Below the pieces are notes generated by a model. It was not told the DNA's origin. It worked only from the letters and a program-made list of their open reading frames with translations, and ran no database searches. A DNA stretch of 64,000 nucleotides from Deltaproteobacteria bacterium (GTDB lineage: Bacteria; Desulfobacterota; Desulfarculia; Adiutricales; Adiutricaceae), in contig JAISMF010000059.1 of assembly GCA_031276865.1 (NCBI GenBank), positions 16,305-80,304 of the forward strand, given 5' to 3'. A program made the translations under genes and the position numbers. Of the stretch, positions 9,477 through 18,040 are shown piece by piece. Each line of letters begins with the position of its first letter. Position 1 is the first letter of the stretch.

Positions 9477-10766
9477 TCATTCATTAATTAATTTGACTAT
9501 CCAATTTAACCAACCTTTGACGGTGGAAGAACGGCGTTTAAAAGTTGAGTCGCTAGCGACGTTATAAATATTGCTTAGCCTCATAATTTGTACTATTTCG
9601 GAAGACGATGGCATATTTCCTATTTCAAAATATTTGCGAAGGGTTTCAGCAAAAACTTTATGCGACAGGATCAAATCACAGTAAGCTAACTGTCGGTATT
9701 TATAATTCATACCAAGAATGCGTTTTCCATTATCGCTTAAATGGTAAATTGGAGTAACTCCGTCATTTTTTTTAAGCAAACCCAAATACCTAGCGGCATC
9801 GGTATAGTAATTCGTCTGTCTAGCATCAAAAGCGTACTGATCTGTTACATCGTTTCGGCTCAATTCACGTTCGTTAAGTAATTCACAAATATTTATAACG
9901 CGCTCAAAATTATCGGCTTGCGGAAAAGGTATTTCAGGCTCAGACGTTAATATGACGTTGTTTAAAACATTCTGAATATCAACAATTCCAATAACGGTAT
10001 CTTCAACGGAATAATTATTCTGCCTAACTAAATTTAATGAACTATAACTATTTATATCATGAAACTCATACTCATATAACCTGTAAATACCATTTGAGTA
10101 AACAAGAAAAATAGGGCGAACAGGTTTTGTAATGCGGCTTTTCCATGTTCTGAAAGGATAATACAGTTGCCTCACTAAAAAATCCTCTGATATATCACAT
10201 TTCGCTTCAAATAGAGCCAACCCATTTACGCCCTCGTAAGCGGCATCAATCTCAATTTGCGAATTATTAACTAAAACTCGACAAGGAGTATTATTTTTGA
10301 TGTTTATGATTTCAAAATCGAATAAACCAGATCCCATACGCCCTGAAACAGTGGAAATCAAATCTTCGTCTTGTAAAAAATCAGCTATAATACCAGCGGC
10401 GACAGCGCTATTTAAGGCGATAGCTTCACTAGTAATATTGTTAGCGTCTAAGCTTTGAATATAATCAGGTAGAGACGCCTTAGTTATCTGAACATTATTA
10501 TCCTCGAATTTATGGTAAGCGTCAAAATGCGATATAACATAATCTCCACGAGTTACTGGCAATATAGAAAGATGATTTTCCGCAAATAGTTTAGGCAAAT
10601 TTATAGTATGATCAAACTTTACCATAAGCCTAGGCTCTCTAAATTCTTTAATTTGCGAAGCTGAGATATTATACTGACCGTTTGCATCAATTTGCGAAAG
10701 TATGCTATACGTTGAAAATAATTTCTCCCAGGCTATATCGTTGAAAGTTTTTAAAGGGTTAGTCAT
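9477..10766 (-). CDS. Type II restriction endonuclease (PD-(D/E)XK, 429 aa)
   Basis: Predicted restriction enzyme paired with the overlapping Dam-class methylase. The nuclease signature is at about residues 170-195: EIDAAYEG, then LALFEAKCD, giving the spaced Asp...Glu-x-Lys of the PD-(D/E)XK fold. The following VRQLYYPFRTW helix is typical of such enzymes, and the C-terminal ~150 residues look like a helical or winged-helix region. Its start overlaps the methylase stop by 8 bp, so the two are translationally coupled on the minus strand with the methylase first, an order that favours protection before cutting. The recognition sequence cannot be read directly. Partner methylases of this class act on sites such as GATC or GATATC, so an adenine-containing site is expected. 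AT-rich composition suggests horizontal acquisition. Confidence 0.78.
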   Translation of the reverse strand: MTNPLKTFNDIAWEKLFSTYSILSQIDANGQYNISASQIKEFREPRLMVKFDHTINLPKLFAENHLSILPVTRGDYVISHFDAYHKFEDNNVQITKASLPDYIQSLDANNITSEAIALNSAVAAGIIADFLQDEDLISTVSGRMGSGLFDFEIINIKNNTPCRVLVNNSQIEIDAAYEGVNGLALFEAKCDISEDFLVRQLYYPFRTWKSRITKPVRPIFLVYSNGIYRLYEYEFHDINSYSSLNLVRQNNYSVEDTVIGIVDIQNVLNNVILTSEPEIPFPQADNFERVINICELLNERELSRNDVTDQYAFDARQTNYYTDAARYLGLLKKNDGVTPIYHLSDNGKRILGMNYKYRQLAYCDLILSHKVFAETLRKYFEIGNMPSSSEIVQIMRLSNIYNVASDSTFKRRSSTVKGWLNWIVKLINE

Positions 10767-11595
10767 AATTTCTCACAACCACTTCATCAATTTCCCCACG
10801 TTTTTTAGAATCTGAATTTACAAATCTTTTTGCCTGCACAACACTAACATGATATGAAGTGTACAGTTTTTTTATGAAACTCGTAGCGGAATTCGAGAGC
10901 ATAAATTTCAACCCTCTGGAACTAAGAGCGTCACAACATTCTTTTAACCTTTTTTGATCTTCACGGGTAAAACCGCCTTTAGCGTACCCTGTAAAACTTG
11001 AGGTGTTCGAAACAGGGTCGTAAGGCGGGTCTAAATATACAAAAGTGCCTTTTGGTAATTTATCTAATACTTCCGCATAGTCAACCGAAGATAAATGAAT
11101 CTCGGCTGAGTTAAGATACTGACTGACAGCACGCAGTGTTGGAGCGTTAACGATATTCGGGTTCCGGTAGTTTCCAAAAGGAGAATTAAATTCTCCAGCG
11201 TTATTAACGCGAAACAAACCATTATAACATGTCTTATTCAGATATAAAATTCTGGCCGCCTTTTTAACATATGAAAGAGAGAGATATTTGGCTTTGTCCC
11301 TGTCCCAATCTCTGACTGTGTAGAAATTATCCGCATCATTTTTGAAGTCCAGCAAGGATGAGATAAGCTCTTCCACATCGCTTTTTATTACTTTATAAGT
11401 TAGAATCAACTCTTTGTTTATGTCGTTAATAAAGGCTTTTTGGGGCTGCAAGCTGAATAACAAAGCGCCTCCGCCCACAAAAGGCTCGCAGTAAGTAGTT
11501 ATACGCCGAGGTAATAAAGGGGTCAGAACGTCAAGTAATTGACGCTTACCGCCAACCCACTTCAAAACAGGAGCGACTAACTTATTCTTTTTCAC
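10759..11595 (-). CDS. D12-class (Dam/DpnM-type) DNA adenine N6-methyltransferase (278 aa)
   Basis: Transfers a methyl group from SAM to the N6 of adenine, protecting host DNA from the adjacent nuclease. The N-terminal motif LKWVGGKRQLL and then EPFVGGGALLF form the SAM-binding site of the D12 class. VYLDPPYDP carries the catalytic DPPY at about residues 197-200. Length (278 aa) is normal for Dam/DpnM-type enzymes. It is the first of two overlapping minus-strand genes; the small Cys protein lies 27 nt upstream. It is AT-rich compared with the housekeeping block. Identification as a methylase is firm; site specificity is not. Confidence 0.92.
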   Translation of the reverse strand: MKKNKLVAPVLKWVGGKRQLLDVLTPLLPRRITTYCEPFVGGGALLFSLQPQKAFINDINKELILTYKVIKSDVEELISSLLDFKNDADNFYTVRDWDRDKAKYLSLSYVKKAARILYLNKTCYNGLFRVNNAGEFNSPFGNYRNPNIVNAPTLRAVSQYLNSAEIHLSSVDYAEVLDKLPKGTFVYLDPPYDPVSNTSSFTGYAKGGFTREDQKRLKECCDALSSRGLKFMLSNSATSFIKKLYTSYHVSVVQAKRFVNSDSKKRGEIDEVVVRNYD

Positions 11596-11622
11596 TGTTG
11601 AAGCCTTTTCATATAAAAACCG

Positions 11623-11877
11623 CTATGTGGCTCTTCTAACTCCCTCGGCATAGCCATCGTTGTAAGATTCAACCGCTCCTTTATGACGTACGTCACCGGC
11701 CTGACTGATAGGAAGATCGGATAAGTCCGTTCTCGGCATCTTGCCGTCTAATCCATCCCTAAGCCCTATCACGTAAGCGCAACCTGCGCAAATGTGTCTG
11801 TCTCCGCTTCGATTATCCTGAGAATCGAGAAGCTCCTTATATTCTTCTAAATATCTATGTTTCTTATCGCATAACAT
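11623..11877 (-). CDS. Small Cys-containing protein at the head of the type II R-M operon (84 aa)
   Basis: I do not recognise a named family. A C-x2-C pair within HICAGCAY, plus an upstream Cys3, could bind metal. Flanking glycines (GLRDGLDG) and a Tyr/Gly C-terminus (YNDGYAEGVR) suggest a compact fold. It starts the minus-strand run of small protein, methylase and endonuclease with a 27-nt gap, so it may belong to the restriction locus. It lacks a helix-turn-helix, so it is not a typical C-protein controller. A role as an accessory or regulatory factor is inference from position only. Confidence 0.6.
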   Translation of the reverse strand: MLCDKKHRYLEEYKELLDSQDNRSGDRHICAGCAYVIGLRDGLDGKMPRTDLSDLPISQAGDVRHKGAVESYNDGYAEGVRRAT

Positions 11878-12246
11878 AATATCAATCCTTAAATGGGTTC
11901 ACTTTGAAATAGAATTTAAATCCATAGGCGAATGTTCCATCGAAAAAAAACATCTTAACCGTTTAAGCTATTTTTTTCAGAAGGGTAATTTACGGGATAC
12001 GTTCATAATGACTTCATAATACATGCCGCATCCGCCCGTGGAGCTGGCTTTTTTGTCTACAGGCTTGTATTCTCTGATGCTATGCTACGTGAGCAATACA
12101 TTTTCCTCCCTTTTCAAATGTATTGCATTTTATATTGCATTCCGCGGAGAAGCAATAAAAAAAAGAGGAGAATCGGAAGGGGTGGAAAATAGAAAACCGC
12201 TTGTGCAAGCGGTCAGAGAAAGAATAGAAAATATAAAAAGAGGTAA
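11878..12246. other. Intergenic region between R-M island and tRNA-Ser
   Basis: No gene supported. The plus-strand frame over this stretch runs into the tRNA. It holds the tRNA terminator (separate entry). No direct repeat of the tRNA 3' end was found that would mark an att site. Confidence 0.4.
12186..12213 (-). terminator. Rho-independent terminator of tRNA-Ser
   Basis: On the minus strand ACCGCTTG and CAAGCGGT form a perfect 8-bp stem with a 2-nt loop (12196-12213), followed by TTTTCTATTTTC. It lies 34 nt past the encoded CCA of the tRNA. Confidence 0.8.
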
Positions 12247-12337
12247 TGGCGGAGAGAAAGGGATTCGAACCCTTGAAAGTTTATTAAACTTTAGACGATT
12301 TCGAGTCGCCCCCGATCGACCACTCCGGCATCTCTCC
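12247..12337 (-). tRNA. tRNA-Ser (anticodon CGA)
   Basis: Reads UCG codons. The 7-bp acceptor arm GGAGAGA/TCTCTCC is perfect, with discriminator G and encoded CCA at 12247-12249. The anticodon loop CTCGAAA on a GGCGA/TCGTC stem gives anticodon CGA. A long type II variable arm (AAAGTTT...AAACTTT) and a T-arm AAGGG-TTCGAAT-CCCTT complete a standard serine tRNA of 91 nt including CCA. Its 3' end faces the AT-rich restriction island. Confidence 0.96.
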
Positions 12338-12388
12338 GCGTTTCCTATATCAACATTTAAAAAAACTGGGTATCCGAAAAACTCCTTT

Positions 12389-13399
12389 TCACCATACTCC
12401 CATGATCCTCTCCCCGCATTCCGGACACTCCCCACTTCCCGATAGGCGGTTCAAGGAGACGGAATAGCCCGATCTTTTAATAAGCGGGGCCCCGCAGCCG
12501 GGGCACAACGTGTCGGAGTATCCCCGCCCCCCGACGTTTCCCAGGTAGACGTGCCTGAGCCCGGCCTCCCTTCCTATCTCCCGGGCCCTCTCCAGGGAGC
12601 TTTCCGGCGTCTGGTGGAGGTGGCTCTGCCGGTGAAGGGGGATGAAGCGGCTCACGTGCCAGGGAATGTCCGGCGAGACCTCCGCCAGGAACGCCGCGAG
12701 CGCCTTCAAGTCGGATTCGTTGTCGTTCACGGTGGGGATTAAAAGGGTTGTGACCTCGAGCCAGATCCCCCTGGCCTTCACCTCTTTGATGTTCTCCCTC
12801 ACCCTTCCCAAGGAGCCGCCGGTAACCTCCCGGTAAAAACCCTCGGTGAAGCCCTTTAAATCTATGTTCATGGCGGAGACGTAGTCGAGACGGTCCAAGG
12901 CCTCCCGGGAGAAGAAACCGTTGGTCACCCAGATCCCGGGAAGACCCGCCTCCTTTCCGCGGCGCCCCGCGTCCTCCGCGTACTCGAAGAAGGCCGTGGG
13001 CTCGCTGTAGGTGAACGAGAGGCTCCGGGCTCCGCTTTCCCGGGCGGCCCGGATCAGGGCCTCCGGGGGTGTTTCTCTTAGCGGCCCCGAATAGGTGTTT
13101 CCCGGGCGGCTTAAAGAGTGGTTCTGGCAGCCCAGGCAGTCGAAAGTGCAGCCCGGGGCGCCCACCGAGAAGGTGAGGCTTCCGGGAAGAAAGTGGTGGA
13201 GGGGCTTCTTCTCCACCGGATCCAGGTTCACGGCCTCGGCCGCGCCGTAGTTGAGGGTCTTGAGACCACCCCCCTCGTGGATTCTCGCTTCGCAAAAACC
13301 CCTCTCGCCCTCCCGGAGGAGGCATTTCCTACCGCAGAGGAGGCAGAGAACGCCCCCCCCCTCCGTCCGTCTCCACAGTCTGGCTTCCCTCCCCGACAA
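12389..13399 (-). CDS. AmmeMemoRadiSam-type radical SAM enzyme (PFL-activase-like, 336 aa)
   Basis: Radical SAM protein of the AmrS/activating-enzyme-like group. The cluster motif C-x3-C-x2-C is Cys84-Cys88-Cys91 in GCTFDCLGCQN, preceded by the family segment KPLHHFLPGS. Extra Cys at 19, 22, 26 and 36, and a C-terminal pair of C-x2-C motifs (CPGCG...CPECG), look like metal-binding ribbons. The reaction is unproven: homologues sit in the AmmeMemoRadiSam gene set, whose partners (Memo and AMMECR1) are not seen here. The start at 13399 is TTG, 4 nt after the lptE stop, so it is probably cotranscribed. Cytoplasmic, oxygen-sensitive, consistent with an anaerobe. Confidence 0.85.
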   Translation of the reverse strand: MSGREARLWRRTEGGGVLCLLCGRKCLLREGERGFCEARIHEGGGLKTLNYGAAEAVNLDPVEKKPLHHFLPGSLTFSVGAPGCTFDCLGCQNHSLSRPGNTYSGPLRETPPEALIRAARESGARSLSFTYSEPTAFFEYAEDAGRRGKEAGLPGIWVTNGFFSREALDRLDYVSAMNIDLKGFTEGFYREVTGGSLGRVRENIKEVKARGIWLEVTTLLIPTVNDNESDLKALAAFLAEVSPDIPWHVSRFIPLHRQSHLHQTPESSLERAREIGREAGLRHVYLGNVGGRGYSDTLCPGCGAPLIKRSGYSVSLNRLSGSGECPECGERIMGVW

Positions 13400-13403
13400 A
13401 GGC

Positions 13404-13958
13404 CTAAAACTCCGTGAACATTATCATGGCGATCTTGCGGGTGATGTCGTCCACCACCCGGGAAAGCGCCTGGGCCTCCTGCATCTCCACCTGACCTTGG
13501 ATGTTGCTCACGACGAAAGTTCGGGAAGACGAGAAGACCTGCCTTTTAGATTTGGGCAGCCCGTCCCGGGGGTTTTTCCGGGTGAAGACCGCCTCGACGT
13601 TCACCGAGGCCGTGCGGCTGGCCGAGGCCTCCGGCACCTCGGAAGACGAGCTGGGCACAAGCTCCCAGGAGGCGCTCCCCAAGACCACCGAGACGATGGA
13701 GAGCTTCAGGGTGGCGTCCGCGCCTTCGGAGACTAAGCGCACCCCGGGGGTTCCGGATAAAAGCTCCACCACCGAGCGGGTGAGCTCGGGGCCTAAGGAG
13801 GCGTAGCGGCTCCGGTTCTCGGCTACGGGGATGTAGAGGGAGATCCCCTCCGCCGGAACGTTCAGGCGGTAGGGCGACGGGGCGAAGCCGTAGCCGCAGC
13901 CGGCGAAAAAAACGAGGGCCGCCAGGAGGGGGAAGAGATATCCGGAAAAACGCCTCAC
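13404..13958 (-). CDS. lptE: LPS-assembly lipoprotein LptE-like (184 aa)
   Basis: Predicted outer-membrane lipoprotein that plugs the LptD barrel for lipopolysaccharide export. An N-terminal signal with hydrophobic residues 7-19 ends in the lipobox FFAGC (Cys21), followed by GYGF, which is typical of LptE. The mature part has the LptE-type layout: a predicted strand IPVAENRSRY, then LTRSVVELLSG, then alternating strands. Length ~184 aa fits the family. Its start overlaps nusB by 4 nt (ATGA), placing it in the rib-nusB operon, a position common in deltaproteobacteria. Sequence conservation in this family is low, so the call rests on the lipobox, length and order. Confidence 0.8.
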   Translation of the reverse strand: MRRFSGYLFPLLAALVFFAGCGYGFAPSPYRLNVPAEGISLYIPVAENRSRYASLGPELTRSVVELLSGTPGVRLVSEGADATLKLSIVSVVLGSASWELVPSSSSEVPEASASRTASVNVEAVFTRKNPRDGLPKSKRQVFSSSRTFVVSNIQGQVEMQEAQALSRVVDDITRKIAMIMFTEF

Positions 13959-14602
13959 GCTCCACCGCCCGGAGGGTCTTTCAAGGCCTCCCCCCCGCCT
14001 TCGGCGGGGGCGGGCTTGAATTTGTCCAAGACTCCGTTCACGAAGGCGCCCGAATCCGCGTCCCCGTAAATTCCGGCGATCTCCACGGCCTCGTTCACGC
14101 TCGTCTTGAAGGGGATCTCCGGAAGATGCCGCATCTCGTGGAGGGCCAGACGGATGATGTTCCGATCCACGGCCGAGAGCCTTGGCAGGCGCCAGTTTAT
14201 TAAAACCCGGGAGATCTCCAAATCCAGTTCCTCCCTCTTCTCCGCCGCCCCCAAAAAGAGCTCCCGGGCGAAGGGCCAGGACCTTTTAAAGGCCGCTGAA
14301 CCTATCCCCAGGGACCCCTCCTCGTCAAAATCCGGAGAGAAGTTTTCCCTAAACAGATCCAGACGCTCTTCCGGAGAAGACCCCCCGAAGTCCAGCTGGA
14401 ACAAAAGCGAGAGCGCGAGCCGCCGGGAAAGGCGGCGGGCGCCTTCCCGCGGAAGATCCCCCGCCGGGGCTCCCCTTCCCCCCTTAAGAGGGGTTCCGGC
14501 GCCGCCAGTGGTTCCGGCGCCGTTTGGCGTTCCGGCGCCTCCCGCGGCCTGGGCCCCTCCTCCCGCTTCGCTGGGTTCGATCATCTCTCCCGTTCCAATC
14601 AT
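13955..14602 (-). CDS. nusB: Transcription antitermination factor NusB with Gly/Ala-rich N-terminal extension (215 aa)
   Basis: NusB binds boxA RNA with NusE (S10) in rRNA antitermination. The conserved core begins at about residue 55 with RRLSRRLALSLLFQLDF. It includes INWRLPRLSAVDRNIIRLALHEM and SVNEAVEIAGIYGDADSGAFVNGVLDK, the usual C-terminal signature. The first ~54 residues are an added Gly/Ala/Thr/Pro tract with a repeating GAGTP-like pattern. They may be untranslated if a later start is used, but ATG at 14602 overlaps the ribH stop as ATGA, which favours it. A second ATG lies 7 codons in. Context: ribBA-ribH-nusB-lptE, all joined by 4-bp overlaps. Confidence 0.92.
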   Translation of the reverse strand: MIGTGEMIEPSEAGGGAQAAGGAGTPNGAGTTGGAGTPLKGGRGAPAGDLPREGARRLSRRLALSLLFQLDFGGSSPEERLDLFRENFSPDFDEEGSLGIGSAAFKRSWPFARELFLGAAEKREELDLEISRVLINWRLPRLSAVDRNIIRLALHEMRHLPEIPFKTSVNEAVEIAGIYGDADSGAFVNGVLDKFKPAPAEGGGEALKDPPGGGA

Positions 14603-15081
14603 TCCGCCCGCAGGGCCTTTATGAGCCCCGCGGTCTCCATCACCGATACCGCGGCGTCGAAGCCCTTGTTGCCCGACTTGGCGCCGGCGCGGTCGATGGC
14701 CTGCTCCACGGAGTCGCAGGTCAAAACCCCGAAGCCTATGGGGATCCCGCTTTGCAGCTGCACCCGGGCCACCCCCCGGGAGACCGCGGCGGCCACGTAG
14801 TCGAAGTGCGGGGTGCTCCCCCGTATAACCGCCCCCAGGGCCAAAAGGGCGTTATACTTTCCGCTCTCGGCTAAAACTTTGAGCACCAGTGGTATCTCGA
14901 AGGCCCCCGGCGCCTTCACGACGGTGAAGTCGCCGGAGACTCCGCCATGGCGGAGGAAGGCGTCCAGGGCGCCGCTTAAAAGCCTCTCGGTTATGATGCC
15001 GTTGAAGCGGCTGACCACGGCCGCGAGCTTCAGGCCCTCGGCCGTTATGGGGGCCTCTATCAGGCGGGTGGTGAAGTTCAT
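14599..15081 (-). CDS. ribH: 6,7-dimethyl-8-ribityllumazine synthase (160 aa)
   Basis: Condenses 5-amino-6-ribitylaminouracil with 3,4-dihydroxy-2-butanone 4-phosphate, the penultimate riboflavin step. Family motifs are present: VVSRFN near residue 23, PGAFEIP near 59-65 and [14 protein letters not shown] with the catalytic His near 90. It ends with the usual GNKGFDAA...METAGL segment. Length 160 aa is standard. GGAG lies before ATG 15081, and that ATG overlaps the ribBA stop as ATGA. Cytoplasmic and probably forms the typical icosahedral or pentameric assembly. Confidence 0.97.
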   Translation of the reverse strand: MNFTTRLIEAPITAEGLKLAAVVSRFNGIITERLLSGALDAFLRHGGVSGDFTVVKAPGAFEIPLVLKVLAESGKYNALLALGAVIRGSTPHFDYVAAAVSRGVARVQLQSGIPIGFGVLTCDSVEQAIDRAGAKSGNKGFDAAVSVMETAGLIKALRAE

Positions 15082-16355
15082 GGGGCGTCTCCAGGTTTGG
15101 CGGGATTTTTCCCGCTCTTTCCGGCGCCGGATTTTCGATCCCGGGGCTTTTTGTCTTTAAGTTTCAGAAGGTGCCCCATCTTGGCGCACTTGGTCTCCAT
15201 GTATCTGGCGTTCTCGGGCCGGGGCGGAAGCTCCAGGGGCACCCTTTCCACCACCTCCAAGCCGTAGCCTTGGAGGGCCACCATCTTGGCGGGGTTGTTG
15301 GTTAAAAGGCGCATGCGGGCGACCCCCAGATCCCGTAAAACCTGCGCGCCAAGGCCGTAGTCCCTCAAGTCCTCGGCGAAGCCCAGGGCCAAATTGGCCT
15401 CCACCGTGTCGCAACCCTCGTCTTGGAGGGCGTAGGCCTTGATCTTATTCACGAGCCCTATGCCCCTCCCCTCCTGGGGGACGTAGAGGAGCACCCCGCG
15501 GCCGGCCTCGCTGATAAGCCGCAAGGCCTCGTTTAGCTGCTCGCCGCAGTCGCAGCGGAGGGATCCCAGGGTGTCGCCGGTGAGGCACTGGGAATGCACC
15601 CGGGTTAAAACCGGCTCGGGGTCGTTTAAATCGCCCAAGACCAGGGCCAAATACTCGGAGCCGTCCACCTTCGAAGAATAGGCGTAGAGATCGAAGATCG
15701 CGTTTTCCCGGGGAAGGAGGCTCTTGGCCTCCCGGGTGACGAGCTTCTCGTGCGACAGGCGGTAGGCCACCAGATCGGCGACGGTCACGATTTTAAGGCC
15801 GTGAATCCGGGCGAACTCCTCCAATTCAGGCAGCCGCGACATGCTGCCGTCCGGGTTCATGACCTCGCAGATCACTCCGGCGGGGACCAGGCCCGCCAGG
15901 CGGGCCAGGTCCACCGCCCCCTCGGTTTGGCCCGTGCGCACGAGCACCCCCCCCTCCCGGGCCCTGAGCGGAAAGATGTGCCCGGGCACCACTATGTCCC
16001 TGGGGCCGGCATCCTCCTTCACGGCCGCGAGGATGGTCCGGGCGCGGTCGGCCGCCGATATTCCGGTGGTGACCCCGACCCTGGCCTCGATGGAGACGGT
16101 GAAGGCCGTCTGAAAGGGCGAGAGGTTGTTGTGGGTCATAAGGGGGAGCCCCAGGGCGTCCACCTTCTGTGGGGTCAAGGCCAAACAGATCAAACCCCGG
16201 GCGTGGGTCACCATGAAATTCACGGCCTCCGGAGTCACGAACTGGGCCGCGAGGGTGAGATCCCCCTCGTTTTCCCGGTTCTCGTCGTCCACCAGGATGA
16301 CCATGCGCCCCTTTTTGATATCCTCCAGGGCCTCTTCGATCGTGGAAACAGGCAT
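15078..16355 (-). CDS. ribBA: Bifunctional DHBP synthase / GTP cyclohydrolase II (425 aa)
   Basis: Supplies both precursors of riboflavin. The N-terminal half (1-~205) is 3,4-dihydroxy-2-butanone-4-phosphate synthase with [11 protein letters not shown] at residues 23-33 and the [10 protein letters not shown] and [13 protein letters not shown] segments. The C-terminal half is GTP cyclohydrolase II with zinc ligands in [15 protein letters not shown] and the [16 protein letters not shown] loop. I place the start at ATG 16355 because homology begins there. The open frame continues upstream to 16580, but those 75 codons are low-complexity Arg/Phe/Gly. No FMN riboswitch was recognised upstream. ribD and ribE are not in this window. 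Confidence 0.96.
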   Translation of the reverse strand: MPVSTIEEALEDIKKGRMVILVDDENRENEGDLTLAAQFVTPEAVNFMVTHARGLICLALTPQKVDALGLPLMTHNNLSPFQTAFTVSIEARVGVTTGISAADRARTILAAVKEDAGPRDIVVPGHIFPLRAREGGVLVRTGQTEGAVDLARLAGLVPAGVICEVMNPDGSMSRLPELEEFARIHGLKIVTVADLVAYRLSHEKLVTREAKSLLPRENAIFDLYAYSSKVDGSEYLALVLGDLNDPEPVLTRVHSQCLTGDTLGSLRCDCGEQLNEALRLISEAGRGVLLYVPQEGRGIGLVNKIKAYALQDEGCDTVEANLALGFAEDLRDYGLGAQVLRDLGVARMRLLTNNPAKMVALQGYGLEVVERVPLELPPRPENARYMETKCAKMGHLLKLKDKKPRDRKSGAGKSGKNPAKPGDAP

Positions 16356-16642
16356 TAAAAACCCCGCGCCGCCGAAAAAACCGGCTCTTCGTCTAAAATT
16401 CCCAAACCCTTGGCCCGCCCTCGCGAACACGCCCAATATAGCACGCCGGAGCCCTGGAAAAAAGCTCCCGCCCGAACGCCGCCGGAGCCTTTCCCGAAAG
16501 GGACCTTCCGGAAAAGACCTTCCCTGGGCTCCCGGAGCTTTTCCCCAAGACAGTCTTGGAGCTGAAACGAACCCCCGCATGTCTTCCGGGGATCCTTCGG
16601 AGGGCCTAAACGAAGGGAACTAAATGGAAGGCGCTTAGAGGC
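16356..16642. other. ribBA leader region
   Basis: No gene. The open frame is an in-phase extension of ribBA without homology. No conserved FMN-riboswitch core was seen. Confidence 0.4.
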
Positions 16643-16699
16643 GGGCGCCTTTCCGGCGCCCTTGGAAGATTTTAGCGTGGGCGCCTTTCAGGCGCCCAC
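16643..16699 (-). terminator. Tandem GC hairpins at the 3' end of rsmI
   Basis: Two strong stems lie back to back: GGGCGCC/GGCGCCC at 16643-16661 and GTGGGCGCC/GGCGCCCAC at 16677-16699. The second contains the rsmI stop codon. No T-run follows, so termination may be weak or factor-assisted. The shared GGCGCC core suggests duplication. Confidence 0.5.
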
Positions 16700-17686
16700 G
16701 TCTTCAGGCTCGTTTTCTTCTTCTTCCGCTTTTTCCTCTTTCACCTCCGTCAACAGACGATAGACGATCTTGGAGGGAAGCTTTAAAATCCTCGAAACCT
16801 CTCCGGCCAGCTCCTTGACCCGGAAGGTTCCGACACCGGATCCGCTAAAAAGCGAGAGGATCTCCTTTAAAGCCCCGAGGCTTAAAACGAAGCCCTCCAG
16901 CTCGTCACCCTCTATGGGCCCCGGGTTCCGGTTTCCCTCCACCACCATGGTGATCTCCCCCACCCGGGGGTTTCGTAAAAGATCGTCCCGCAGCTCTTTT
17001 AGGCCCCCGAAGCGGTACTCCTCGTGGATCTTGGTCATCTCCCGGGCTAAAAGCGCCCGCCGGTCGCCCAGGACCTCCAAAAGATCCTCCGCCATGGGAA
17101 GAATCCTCTGGGGGGCCTCGAAAAAGACCAGGGGCCGGGGGATTTCTTTCAGCGTTCCGAAAAACCTCCGCCGGGCGGAAGCCTTCACCGGGGGGAAGCC
17201 CAAAAAGCAAAAGGAGGAGCAGTCGAAGCCCGAGGCCAGAAGGGCGGTCACCGCCGCCGACGGCCCGGGGAGGGGGCGGACGGGAAAACCCGCCTCCCGG
17301 CACTCCCGGACGAGCGCCGCCCCGGGATCCGAAATCAAAGGCGAGCCGGCGTCGCTTAAAAGGGAGACGACCCCGCCCTTTTCCAGGGCCTCCCTGATAA
17401 TCGGCCAGGCCCGGCGGTGGTTCTCCTCCCTGTACGAGATGAGCGGGGCGGATATCCCGAAGCGGTTTAAAAGCTTCACGCTGCGCCGGGTGTCCTCGGC
17501 CGCTATAAGCGAGGAGCTCCTTAAAACCTCCAGGGCCCGAAAAGAGGCGTCCTCCAGATTTCCCAGAGGGGTGGGGACGAGATAGAGGCCGGGGGCCGTC
17601 TTTTTCCCTGACTCAAGGGATCCGCCCGAAGCCTCCCCGTTGGGAGCCTCCCCGAGCCTCGTTATATCCGGCGCCTTTTTTCCCAT
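16688..17686 (-). CDS. rsmI: 16S rRNA (cytidine1402-2'-O)-methyltransferase RsmI (332 aa)
   Basis: Methylates the ribose of C1402 in the ribosomal P site using SAM. It is a tetrapyrrole-methylase-fold protein with family motifs in order: YLVPTPLGNLEDASFRAL (residues ~34-51), AAEDTRRSVKLL, SYREENHR, SLLSDAGSPLISDPG, RPLPGPSA and FFEAPQRI. The C-terminus ends in an acidic Glu-rich tail after a helical segment common in RsmI. About 30 N-terminal residues precede the domain, so a later start is possible. It lies upstream of ribBA on the same strand. Confidence 0.95.
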   Translation of the reverse strand: MGKKAPDITRLGEAPNGEASGGSLESGKKTAPGLYLVPTPLGNLEDASFRALEVLRSSSLIAAEDTRRSVKLLNRFGISAPLISYREENHRRAWPIIREALEKGGVVSLLSDAGSPLISDPGAALVRECREAGFPVRPLPGPSAAVTALLASGFDCSSFCFLGFPPVKASARRRFFGTLKEIPRPLVFFEAPQRILPMAEDLLEVLGDRRALLAREMTKIHEEYRFGGLKELRDDLLRNPRVGEITMVVEGNRNPGPIEGDELEGFVLSLGALKEILSLFSGSGVGTFRVKELAGEVSRILKLPSKIVYRLLTEVKEEKAEEEENEPEDVGA

Positions 17687-18040
17687 GGGAGCTCTTTCAA
17701 GGTGGCGAGGGTCCGGGGCGGCTTACCCGACGGCTTTCCCCTAAACCTCTTCCCGATTCCCCGCCCGAAAGGCTTCCGGCCCATCCGCCCGAATCTTCGC
17801 GCGGCTTTTCAACCGGATGGCCGCCAACCAAATTGTCCCGACATGCCCCGGTCCAAACATCCCCGGCCCGGGGAAAAGAGAAGAAGCCGGTAAGGAAAGC
17901 TAATGAACCCGGTAACGGGCGTTGTCAAGGCTGAAAGGCGGAAAGGCGGAGCCGTTAAACCGGAAAGGCGCCTTACGCGGACTAAAAACGGCGTTACGAC
18001 GACTGAAAGCCGGCGTCGTGGAAAAGGCGGGAAGGCTTTT
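17687..18040. other. Intergenic region where yraN might be expected
   Basis: No gene supported. Frames here are Arg/Pro-rich artefacts. In related gene orders a YraN-type nuclease often lies between rnhB and rsmI; I find no YraN motif here. The sequence has repeated AAAGGCGG-like words. Confidence 0.4.

Noticed and set aside
9226..9480. 84-aa minus-strand frame with a C-x2-C pair
   Set aside because: Overlaps the end of the restriction gene, no ribosome-binding site, Arg/Lys-rich composition and no recognisable family.
12023..12445. 140-aa plus-strand frame across the tRNA-Ser gene
   Set aside because: It translates through the tRNA and its terminator.
16356..16580. N-terminal extension of ribBA and a possible FMN riboswitch
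   Set aside because: The extension has no homology and is Arg/Gly/Phe-rich; no conserved riboswitch core was seen.
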